Of a stretch of 64,000 bases of DNA, positions 50,681 to 61,300 are shown in pieces. Source of the stretch: Kryptolebias marmoratus (lineage: Eukaryota; Chordata; Actinopteri; Cyprinodontiformes; Rivulidae); assembly GCF_001649575.2 (NCBI RefSeq), contig NC_051435.1, forward strand, positions 9,505,692-9,569,691. The letters are read 5' to 3'. The notes under the pieces are model-generated. The model had not been told where the DNA came from. It ran no database searches and was given only the letters and a program-made list of their open reading frames with translations. Both the position numbers and the translations under genes were made by a program. Position 1 is the first letter of the stretch; the number at the start of each line of letters is the position of its first letter.

Positions 50681-52325
50681 ATGGGCAGTCAGTCAAATTG
50701 TTCCGCACAAAAAAATGTATGCAAGTCATTTATATCACTGCCACTTAATTTTTTGTTATTCCATGCATCACCCTTTTACTAGCTTTCATTTTATCTTTCA
50801 AATTGCACTAGAATCAAAGAATTACAGAATCCATGGCATAATACACATTTTTTTTATTTGATGTGGTAAACTCTTAATATCTATTGTGCAGCATTGAAAA
50901 TCAATAAAAACAGTGAACATGGTGAAACTGTGGAAAGAAAAACTTTTCCATCTTTGTTTTTATTATAACTGTGCATCTGAGACTGATAATTACTCCATAA
51001 ATTACTTTTGAAACTGTAAATATGAAAGCATTTTTGAAAATGTTAAATACATTTATGACTCTTTGTGGACCAGTGTAGTCAGTGTATAGTATGTTTTGGT
51101 TTATGCTTTACAAAAGTAACTAATTCCATAATAATTTCTAAAATAATCTGTGGCTTTGATGTAAAAATGGAAATGTTGTCTTACAAAAAACAACCTGAGT
51201 CAGTGTACAACATTCCCATTGTTTAATAATCTTTATACTCAATGAAGAACTGTATGTAGTATTATAATCATCATGAAAGTTCAGTTTTATTTTTGCATTG
51301 TCATTGATTATGCAACATCATTAGTTTTGTATTTTACTTCTTTTTTTTCATATTTCTTTTTCATGAAGTTTGCAGTGAGTTCACTCACTTTATTTTTACT
51401 TTTATTGTTTAGAAAATACAAGTGATTTTTTTTGCTTGTTGTGTTAACAGTTTTCACTAATTTGGCATGGACTAACTATTTCCTGCATTATTTTATATAC
51501 TTTAAGCTTGTGATTTAACAAAGTTATTTTGTTTTCAATTTCTTAACTTATCCCTAGATTTATCTTTCTTGTATGCAAAATATTTCTTGAACATTTATTA
51601 CAACATTGTCCTTGACATCAGGTCCATCACAGCAAAATGTTTTCAGAGTAACAATATATTTACTGACATTCCTCTGGAATATTTGGAGTTTTTATTAAAT
51701 TAGTTCGTCGTGCATTTTTGACAACTTATTAAAAAACAGTAAAATCAATCGACAATAAAATGATAGTTGTTCTTTAGTTTTTTTTTTTAAATCCAGCCTG
51801 TAACAATGACCAATCAGTAAAATTATGTTATTAATATACAAATGCAGAAATATGTGCTGGAATATTTGTTTTCACAAACAGTTTTTGTTACATTTTTACT
51901 TCTGCTCACCTTTGAATTAAATAAATATTGCAAAAGCAAAAACTGAAACACCAGTTTGTCATCTGTTTAATATAAGATTCCTGCTGTGAATGTATTTTGT
52001 GAATTAAATGTATTTTGTCACTTTTCAGATAAGTCTTATTTAGGATCAGATAAATGTCCTTGGCACTACTCTTGATTTACTGTTTCCTAATTCTATAGGT
52101 AAATTGATGTTTTCTGCTTTTATTGCTGTCCTAAATCAGTCATGATTACTATAAATGGGCCTTTTTAAGCAAATAAATAATATATATATATATATAAAAC
52201 CTCACATTATTAAAGTGAAACTAAATTTATATGGAGTAATACCAATTACATAAAAACATTTCATGTAAAATAAGTACTTGCATAAATATTCACCCCCTTT
52301 GAAATGACTGTCCTAATTCAACTCA
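50681..52325. other. 3' flank of sacsin-like copy 1
   Basis: AT-rich. An AATAAA at 50903-50908 is the likely polyadenylation signal of copy 1. There is a short TA repeat near 52182-52196. No gene is seen. Confidence 0.5.
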
Positions 52326-52329
52326 GAGA

Positions 52330-52645
52330 AAAAATTATTGAAAATTACAAGTTGGAATGGATACAGAAAGATTTCCAGGGTCCTAAACATCCGCAGGAAT
52401 TCAGTTAAATCCATCATTAGGAGATGGAAGATATATGGGAGGGACATATGTAAATCTACCAAGAGCAGACCGTGACGAAGGAGAACACAGAGACCACCAA
52501 GACCCCTGTGAGCACTCGGAAGGAGTTCCAGGCTTCAGCAGGTGAGATGGGAGAGATGTACATATAACCGCTGATGTCCAGGTTCTTCACCAGTCTGAGC
52601 TTTATTGGGGAGGGGCAAACAGAAAGACACTGTTGAAGAAGTCTT
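52330..52645 (+). mobile_element. Tc1-like transposase relic
   Basis: A broken plus-strand reading gives fragments such as YKLEWIQKDFQG and ETTKTPVSTRKEFQASAGEM, with intervening stops. The nucleotide order (AAGTTGGAATGGATACA, CCACCAAGACCCCTGTGA, CTTCACCAGTCTGAGCTTTA) matches, from general knowledge, the N-terminal half of transposases of Tc1-type elements abundant in fish. No inverted repeats were recognised, so only an internal fragment remains. Confidence 0.5.
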
Positions 52646-52679
52646 GACTAGAGTTTGTTTAGAGAGTCGTGTCAAGTTT

Positions 52680-53085
52680 TACCACAAATAATTATAGAAA
52701 AAGGTAAATGTTTGTCAGGTTGGAGTGAAATAAACCCAGAATGCAGACTCATATTTGTAGAAATAAGGGAGTGATTTATTTTAAAGAACAAAAACCAAAG
52801 GGCTGACATGGCAGCAAATAAATAAAGAGCAAAAACGTCCAAATCAATCGCTGGCAACACGAGGAAGACGGTACAGTACATATCTGTAAAAACGAAACAG
52901 TGAGTAAGTGAAGAAGATGGACAGGTTTTAAAGACAGGTGGTGATTGGAAAGTGGACACAGGTGACTGACTACAAACTTGGGACGGGTGTAGACAGGTGT
53001 GGCAGGCAAACTAGTAAAACTGTAGGTGGCGGTATGCACCTATAAGTTGTTTGCGAGCCGCCATTGAAGAAGAAGAACTAGTAAA
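52680..53085. repeat. Composite teleost repeat remnants
   Basis: Contains a stretch with CAGACTCATATTTGTAG, AACACGAGGAAGAC and GGACACAGGTGACTGACT, a style I associate with a dispersed fish repeat. It ends with a small palindrome-bearing unit at about 53027-53075 (GTGGCGGTATGCACC ... GCGAGCCGCCATTGAAGAAG). No coding capacity. Confidence 0.4.
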
Positions 53086-54112
53086 GCTGAGGACAGGTGA
53101 GTAATAACAGGGACACAGAGTACAGGGAGCAGCAACTTTACAACAACTTAAACTGTGAAACTACACACAGAAGTAATGAGAAATAAAACAACTACAGAAA
53201 CCTAAAAAAATAACCTTACTACAAAAGAGACTCAAAAAATAACTCAAATCCTAAGAAATGTTCAAGACTACACATTCTTTGTGTATTCTTTAAGATAAAG
53301 CTTGTTATTTATTTCATAAACTTTCTTTTTATTATTAGTTTTGTGTCACTCACTCACTCAGAATCCACTTTGTGTTGTTCTCCGGAACAAAAAAGTAAAA
53401 GAAGCTAAAACGCATATTCTATCTTAATACATCCAATAAAGCTTTGAGCCTCAATTTTAATATATTAAAAAATGATTTACTATGTATAATTTTCATGTCT
53501 GAGGCAGGTAATTTGAGAAATTTTTTTGCTAAAAATAATTTCTGCTGCTCAACTTGCAGTTGCTTGTATGTACATTTTTGGTTATGTTTTTACTACGATA
53601 AAAATGTAACTTTTAATGTCTACTGGTAATATTGTAATTGTGGATAACCTTTATTTCAAATAAAGTGATTTTGACCAGGATATTGTGGTTCATTAATGGC
53701 ATTATTGAAACCTAAAACAGTAGTGGTTTGATTATATGGTAAAACAGCTTGCCATACCTTGTGCCAACTCTCGGCTGCAGGTAGATTTGAGCGCACGTGA
53801 CCCATTATTATTTGTTCATCTCATCAGCCTCTCCGTGTTCTCAGTTATAATTATAGATCTTTTATAACATCTGATCCTTGTTTCCTTTTGCGGACACAGG
53901 GCCTCGATCTGCGCGCGTCAGACAAAACTTGTGAACCAAACAGAAATATTTCTGTCTGAACTGAAACGAAGCCCGTTCAAACATCATGTAAGAAATGTAG
54001 ACGAGGATGTGTGTGGGCGTGATCCCAGCGAGAGACAAGCGGGTTATGCTGTCAGAGTGATGAATTAACGGCCCGTAATGAACCGTGGAGGATTTTCTCC
54101 TGTAAGTTTCGT

Positions 54113-54706
54113 TAGCTGTGTGAAGCTGACACCCCACCCACGTCCAAAAATCCAGCAAATAGTCTGAATGGTTAGTGCTCCGTTTGTGCAGGTTTGTGCC
54201 GTTAAAANNNNNNNNNNNNNNNNNNNNNNNNNNNNNNNNNNNNNNNNNNNNNNNNNNNNNNNNNNNNNNNNNNNNNNNNNNNNNNNNNNNNNNNNNNNNN
54301 NNNNNNNCAAACGACAGTTTTAACGGCACAAACCTGCACAAACGAAGCACTAACGAACTAGCCCACTTTGGTTTGTTTTGGAGCAAGATGGGGTGACGGT
54401 GAACTCTGGATGACCTAAAAAAATGTTTTAATATCTTAGAAACCAAAGCTGCACAAACGACAGTTTTAACGGCGCAAACCTGCACAAACGAAGCACTAAC
54501 GAACCAGCCCACTTTGGTTTGTTTTGGAGCAAGATGGGGGGATGGTGAACTCTGGATGACCTAAAAAATNAATTTTTAATATCTCAGAAACCAAAGCTGC
54601 ACAAACGAAAATTTTAACGGCACAAACCTGCACAAACGGAGCACTAACCATTCAGACTATTTGCTGGATTTTTGGACGTGGGTGGGGTGTCAGCTTCACA
54701 CAGCTA
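54113..54706. mobile_element. Foldback/MITE-like element with long terminal inverted repeats
   Basis: The left end, starting TAGCTGTGTGAAGCTGACAC at 54113, is repeated in inverted form at the right end, finishing at 54706, over about 95 bp with almost no mismatches. The interior consists of direct repeats of 146-bp period (unit starts near 54308, 54454 and 54600, each beginning CAAACGA). No transposase is encoded. It is interrupted by 100 N (54208-54307) and a single N at 54570. It ends 170 bp upstream of the copy 2 TATA box. Confidence 0.8.
54208..54307. other. Assembly gap (100 N) in the tandem-repeat core
   Basis: A placeholder-length gap between the left inverted repeat and the first visible 146-bp unit. 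The number of repeat units is therefore unknown. Confidence 0.95.
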
Positions 54707-54731
54707 GTTTAGCTTTATAAAGAAAACCAGC

Positions 54732-54790
54732 GGAAACTGAACCTGGCACGGTTGCAGTTACCTCTTAGTTTCTATTCACCTGAAATCAAA
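54732..54790 (+). promoter_or_regulatory. Interferon-response-like motifs upstream of sacsin-like copy 2
   Basis: GGAAACTGAACCT at 54732-54744 is one mismatch from the ISRE consensus, and the mismatch is at a different base from copy 1. GTTTCTATTC (54768-54777) and GAAATCAAA (54782-54790) follow at nearly the same spacing as in copy 1. Confidence 0.5.
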
Positions 54791-54876
54791 CTTACCCTTA
54801 ATGTTTGGTTACTGGTTAACTCCAGAGTATTGTGACCTTGAAGGCCAAAGGTGCGCCGCTGGACTCCTCCTGGCTT

Positions 54877-54883
54877 TATAAAT
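54877..54883 (+). promoter_or_regulatory. TATA box of sacsin-like copy 2
   Basis: GGCTTTATAAATG, about 70 bp before the donor site at 54952 of the inferred untranslated first exon, matching the copy 1 arrangement. Confidence 0.55.
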
Positions 54884-54942
54884 GATGCAATGAGGCCGGA
54901 ACGTCACTGCTTTCTGAGGAACTCATGCGCCTTGCACTGATA

Positions 54943-55321
54943 TGGTCGAGGTTGGTCATTTTCTTTATTTTTTAATAGCATTTCTAAACACAATATATAA
55001 TGTTATGGTAGGACATATCATGCGGGTTATATGGAAGATGATTGGGGCCATGGTAACATTTTTTTGCCCCCATAATTCTGGCTTTTGTCTCTAAATTTAG
55101 AGATTAAAGTAAGAATTCGGACTTCTGTAAACTAACTGAATATTCAGCCCCATATTGGTGTATATACAGAATATACTGTTTTATAATAACAAGACTCTGC
55201 TGTTGTTATGGTCAGCAGCAGCTTTGAGTAATTTTAAGTTTCAACACAAAAGAGTTTATGGTGCGGTAACTTGTGTAATAATATTCTCATTGTGTTCCAG
55301 CAGCCAGCCCAGGAAGGATGA
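54943..55321 (+). promoter_or_regulatory. Spliced upstream ORF of sacsin-like copy 2
   Basis: ATG GTC GAG at 54943-54951 joined to 55301-55321 gives MVEQPAQEG and a TGA overlapping the main ATG at 55318. It is homologous to the copy 1 upstream ORF, with conservative changes only. Confidence 0.45.
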
Positions 55322-58300
55322 GCGGGAAGACGAGGAATAAAGCTCAATGAGTTGCACCACCTCTTCTCACTCTGAACCTAAAGAATGGGCACATAAACAA
55401 AACTCTCCACACTGTTGGGCTATTGGAAAGTTTGGAATACGCAGTCGATTACACAGTCCTCATAAAAAGAGCATTGTTGCACCTTGAGTACATAATTTGT
55501 ATAATAATTTGACTGTGGCATCTAATTTGTTAAACAGATTCACTTATTGAGAGACTTTCCCTTGAAAATTCTTGTTGTTGCCAAACAGACATTAGATCTA
55601 AACATACATAGTGAATGTAAAAAAAAGTCTGCACAATCCTGCTAAAAAGTTTTTTGTCTTTAAAATGCTAGTTGATTATGTAGACAATGGTTGAACAGCT
55701 AATGAAAAAGTTCTTGTATGTGTAAACATATTCAATACACAAAATAACACTGGATTAAAACTCCACATAATTAATAGGATTAGATGTATAGCACTGATTG
55801 TTCACATCAGGTGCTTTCAGTATTAGTACTGATAAGAAACTTTATCAGCTGTGCTCTAAAGCCATAACAGCTGTCAAAATACACAATTTTTCAATGTTTT
55901 TTTATTTTAATTTTTTGTATATGTGTATCTATGATAAAAAAGATAACCACTAAATATGCATCATTCATGATCAAAAGTCTACCTCATAATTTATAATAAA
56001 TGAGCAAAATCAGCAGAGTCAGGTTTTGTTGCCAACAATTACGAGTTATTTGTTTACATTCAAATGTTGGCGAGTTCACTTCGGGCATTCTCGGCTCGAC
56101 GGATATCAAGTCAGTAAAGTAATGCATGGATGTAAACAGAGTCAGAGGGAGAAGGATGGAATCAGAGACGCCAGGGTGAAAGGGACATGGTGAAGTTCTT
56201 CTCTTTTCTTCTGAAAAGAAACGGCGACTAAAAGCTGTGAGGACGAGAGTCGACAAGTGGAGTCATTTAGGGAGGAATTGAGTGGTGGGGAGCGCTAAAA
56301 CAAAAGTTGCTGCTGAGATCAGATGAAATGAGCTGTGCTGAGATATTCTGATCTCTAACCGGAAAAGTTATGTTACTGTTAAATTTAAACAAAGGTGAGG
56401 AATATTTGCTATTTTCTAATGCAGTTTTTACGAAAACCCTGATGAGTCTAAGTTACAATAATCATTTAATGATGCAGAAATTGTGTTAGAAGCATAAAAA
56501 TTCAAATCAAAAACACTGAAAAAATGTATTTTCACAGCTATTATGACTTTAAGATCCTGGTAGGGTTTGCAGACATTTTGTTTATATGAAGACTGCACAG
56601 TTAGAAAAACAAGGATGTAGCAAAGTTATTTTCAGAAGGGGAAATTAAGTTTATTGTAATCATTTACTAAGGACTTTGGAACTGTGTCTGCCTTCCTGGT
56701 AAACAATTAATGGGATTTTGTTGTTAATGAACTTCTGTTTTTTGCGTTAAATATAAATTAAATAACCTGGTTGTGGGCTGCATGGTGATGCAGGTGGTTT
56801 ACATTCTGTCACAGCAAGAGGGTTGGAGGTTCATAAATTTCTGACTTCTATCATTTAATGTTGCCGTGTCAAAAAGAAGATATCAGAAATTCAGATAAGA
56901 CTTTCTTTCTATCCACAGCCAACATTTTAGATATCTTTAACTTCATCCTTCAAAAGTCAAATGATGTCTATCTTCATGTGCGTTGGTCTTTTAACTCCTA
57001 CTATCTGTATAATAAACTCTCTTCTTTTGGTACATTAGTGCTTTGTTTTTGCACTCAGTTGTGATTTGATGCGAAAAGAGCATAGGTTTGTTTAGCGTTT
57101 CATGTTTAAGTCCACCAAATTACACTGCTTGCAGCAGCCTATGTAGAGCACTGTCACTACAGACTCACCTTGTGTTGATTTGAATTTTAGTTTGTTTCTC
57201 ACTCTGGTTTTTTTTTTTTTTTTTCAGAACTGCCTTTGGAGCCACAGCACCACCATTCCTTGACTACCTGAAAGATATCCTGCGTCGGTATCCAGATGGT
57301 GGCCAAATTTTGAAGGTTGGGGAATGAAAACTAAAAATGTCTTTGTTATGACAAATTGACAGTAACCAAGACAACAATAACATAACAAAGACATAATTAA
57401 CAAAGACATTTTTAAATTGCTTAATATCAAGTTGTCATAACAAGGACATTTTTAACACTGTCAACTTTGCATTAAAGGTGTCATAATTTGCTGAATGACA
57501 TAAATGACAACAGTCATAAAAATTCTTAAAGACTCGTTCATGTTCATGACAGTGTCATGTCAGTCTTATGCACACCCCTTCAAATAAAGTGTTACCCAGT
57601 TTCCTATAATTATTTTAAGGACACACTACATTGTCATGCTGAAATATGCCAGGTTTTTAGCTGTCAACTAGAAACTTATAGAATGGATAGGTAAGTAAAG
57701 TTACTGTTGGTAGGCAGGGTTAAGTCGGTTGGTTAGTCATGTAGTTTGGTAAAGTTTGGATTGATAAATATGAAAGTAAGTTGTTAGGTAAGGTTAAATG
57801 GGTATATAATGTATGTAAAGACAGGTAAGTAAGATTGGTATGGTTATGTAAATAAAGTTAAGTAAATAAGATAAACAAAATTAGGCAAAGCTAGGTGGGT
57901 AAGTAGGCAGGTAAGATTGGACACTTTTAGGTGCCTGCGTAAGGATAGGTTTGTTAAAGTTAAGTTGGTATGTATTTCAGGTCTTTACTTTGGCAGGCAA
58001 GGTTAAGTAGGTAGGTAGATTAAATTTGGTAAGGTTAGCTTTGGGGTTAGGGTAGGAAAAAGTAAGTGCTAAGTTAAGTAGACATGGATGATAAGGTAGG
58101 TAGGGTAAGTAATGTAGATTGTTAGGTAAGTTAAGGTAAAGTAAAGTATTTTTGTTTAAATGGTTGAGTAATATGACTGAACTAAAACACAAAAATGACT
58201 TTAAAACAACTATTGCCCATGACCACTATAAAATATTACAAAAATTGGTTCATTACAATCAAAGTATAAAATTACCGTATGTTTGCTAAGAAGCAATATT

Positions 58301-61300
58301 AGGCTGTTAATATTGGGTAGATAAACTCTTTTAGGCAATTATGGTCCAGTATGGAAGGTTGCTTTAGAGATAAGGGTGGGAAAAGGTAGATACTGTAAGT
58401 AAGTGGGTAGGTTAGGTATGTAGGTAGGTAGGTAGGTAGGTAGGATTCAGCACATGCAGCTTTATTTTGGTGACAAGGACTGTCATAGTGAGTTGGAAGA
58501 TGAACATTGTTGCTGAACCACATATTGATGGTTCCACCCAAGTTCCACCACCTTGGGTCTTATTGGAACGCTGCATATGCAGGCCCATATCACATAACAT
58601 TTTCAAGACAAACTGTTATGTTGTTTTAGAAATTAAAAAAACATAAGGGCAAGGTCATTACTGTACAATGAAAATTAAATATTTCACCTCTCAAATGTAC
58701 TTTAATTGAAAATTAGAATGTCATTTCTTCAGAAGTTCAAAGATAACAAGCCTTAGTGGACAGCTTTAAGTTTTGTAAAACTCTCAAAATTATAAAGCTT
58801 TTTTCTTTCACAGCCTTAAATCATATTGGTTAAGGTCATTTTAATTGTAGTGTTAGTGTAGTAGCAGGACTATTTTACCATGATAAAATATGCTAGATAG
58901 GTATGACGGCTAGCTGGTCTGGCTGAGGCTAGTGACTGGTGCTAGTAGTAGTATTTATTGCGCATTATGTATATTATCCCATTCTGGGGACTTTTATGTA
59001 AGTAAATCATGAGATTTGTCCTGTATACATTTGGTGAATTCCTTTTGTAAAGCCAAAGGTTTCATTTTAATATTTTATCTGCTAGTTTTGTTGCTCGGCG
59101 TTCTTCTTTTTTGATAAGTTTTATTTATCAACAGGAACTGATTCAAAACGCAGATGATGCAGAAGCCACAGATGTGGTTTTCATCCATGATGAGAGGAGC
59201 TACGGGACTGAGAGTCTCTGGACTGATAAACTGGGAAAATACCAAGGTATTTATACTTATCGAGAAACAGCAAGTTGTGTTGAGTAGAGCAAACAGTCCC
59301 AGTTTTCTAAATGTCAGCCCTTATTAATAGTGTTTTGAGTTATAGGTTCCACAGCTTTTAAGAATAGTTTTCTTAGACACAATGCCCATTTCTCGTGTTT
59401 TATTCCATTTTTTTTAATGGGAGAAAACATTTCCATTAACACTTTAGTTTTTTATTTGTTTGTTTGTTTGTTTTGCAAAGGTCCTGCTCTGTACGCCTAC
59501 AACAACGCAGTGTTTACTGATGAAGACTGGGAAAGAATTCAGAAGGCGGGAAGAAGTGGCAAAGCCAATGNNNNNNNNNNNNNNNNNNNNNNNNNNNNNN
59601 NNNNNNNNNNNNNNNNNNNNNNNNNNNNNNNNNNNNNNNNNNNNNNNNNNNNNNNNNNNNNNNNNNNNNNGCCTCTGTGCGTACTTTCCTGCAAGCAAAA
59701 CCTCTGAATGATCCAACACAAACAGATGAGGATTTACCCTTGCCTATAACTGAGACTTTGATCAGGGATGAAACAAGATGTTCAGAGCTCTTGAGTTTTT
59801 GTCTGAGTGATGATGCACCTTGGCTCCGTGGGGTTCCACTTCTTCTCACAAAAGACAAGATTTTGAGAGTTTTTAACTCTAAATCTCCAAAGTTGATTTC
59901 AAGGTTTGAAAATCTTTTCCTTTGCTATAGAGACATATTTGCAGATTACAAAACCAATGGAGAACACATTCACATTCTGCAAAAATTAAACCTTGTGAAC
60001 ACGTTGACACTTCCCAGTGCAGCACAATATTTGAAACCAATAATTCAGCATCTTCTTCAGAGCTGTGAAGCTGATTTGGACAGTGATCTTTATGTCCCAA
60101 ATGAAACAATGCTGAAGTGGTTGGAATTACTTTGGAGGTACATTACAAGTGAAATTATGCTTGAAACATTTGGTGGTGAAGAAAGTCTGACAATAAGTGA
60201 TGTGAAGAATCTTTTCAGTGACTGCAGTATTCTTCCTGTTGTTTGTCCAAATTTAAACAACAAGCAGCTCCTACAAACAATGAAAGAGATGTCAAGTGTC
60301 ATTCCAGTTGCATCAGAAAAGGACATATCAAATATCCTGTTCAAGCTTGGTTTTATGAAGCTTGATAATGTGTTCTTTTCAAAAGCAAGCTTTCATCGAT
60401 CTCCAGCACTACACACTAAACTAATGGATGTGAATGACAGCAGTGCAGTGTTGAGCCAGGTCTGCAACATCAACCATTCAAAGTTTTCTCACGTTTCGAA
60501 TGATGATATGAAAGAATTTCAAAACTTCCTGCAGTCTGGAGTATTCAAGTGTAAAAATCGTCAAGATTTTGAGAGGAAGTTTAAGTCTTTACCAATATTT
60601 GAAACAACACTTGGCAAACGAGTACGGATTGATGGACATATAGAGATATTTGTCCTCAACAGCTTTTATTCAGTGACATTTCCAGACTTATTCACCCTGT
60701 CCAGCAGCAACAGCCTTTTTCTCAAATACAACTCAGAAAATGTTGCTCTTTCAGAATTGTTAGAAATTAAAATCCTGAAGGATTTGGACTATTTCATGAA
60801 GTTCATTTTGCCTGCTGTACACAGACTTACAGAGAAAGAGACTCTTAACTTCCTCAAGCTATTACTGATCCTACAACATGACTATCAGTTTTCACAGTAC
60901 AAAGACAATGTCATATCAACAATGAAGTCAGTGAAATTGATTCACAGTTGTCAAGGAAGACTGGAGATGGCATCATACTTTTTCGATGATCATGTTGAGC
61001 TTTACAAGAAAATGGTGCCCCAAGAAAAATTTGTGCCAGAGAAATTTTGGACAGACTTGTGTGCAGAAAATCAAAACAGACGAACAGAAGCAAAAAAGCT
61101 AATCAGAGAACTTGGAATGAAACATGATGTGTCAACAGATGACATAATCAATTTTGCAACCCAACTAGAATCAGAAGCAAAAGGAAACAGGAAAGATGAT
61201 GAGCTGCAACAGAAATCAGATTTGCTTTTCAGACAAGCTTTGAGGAAAGTGATCAATGACAAAAACGAAAGCTTGCTAAGGAGCATTGCTGACATCAAGT

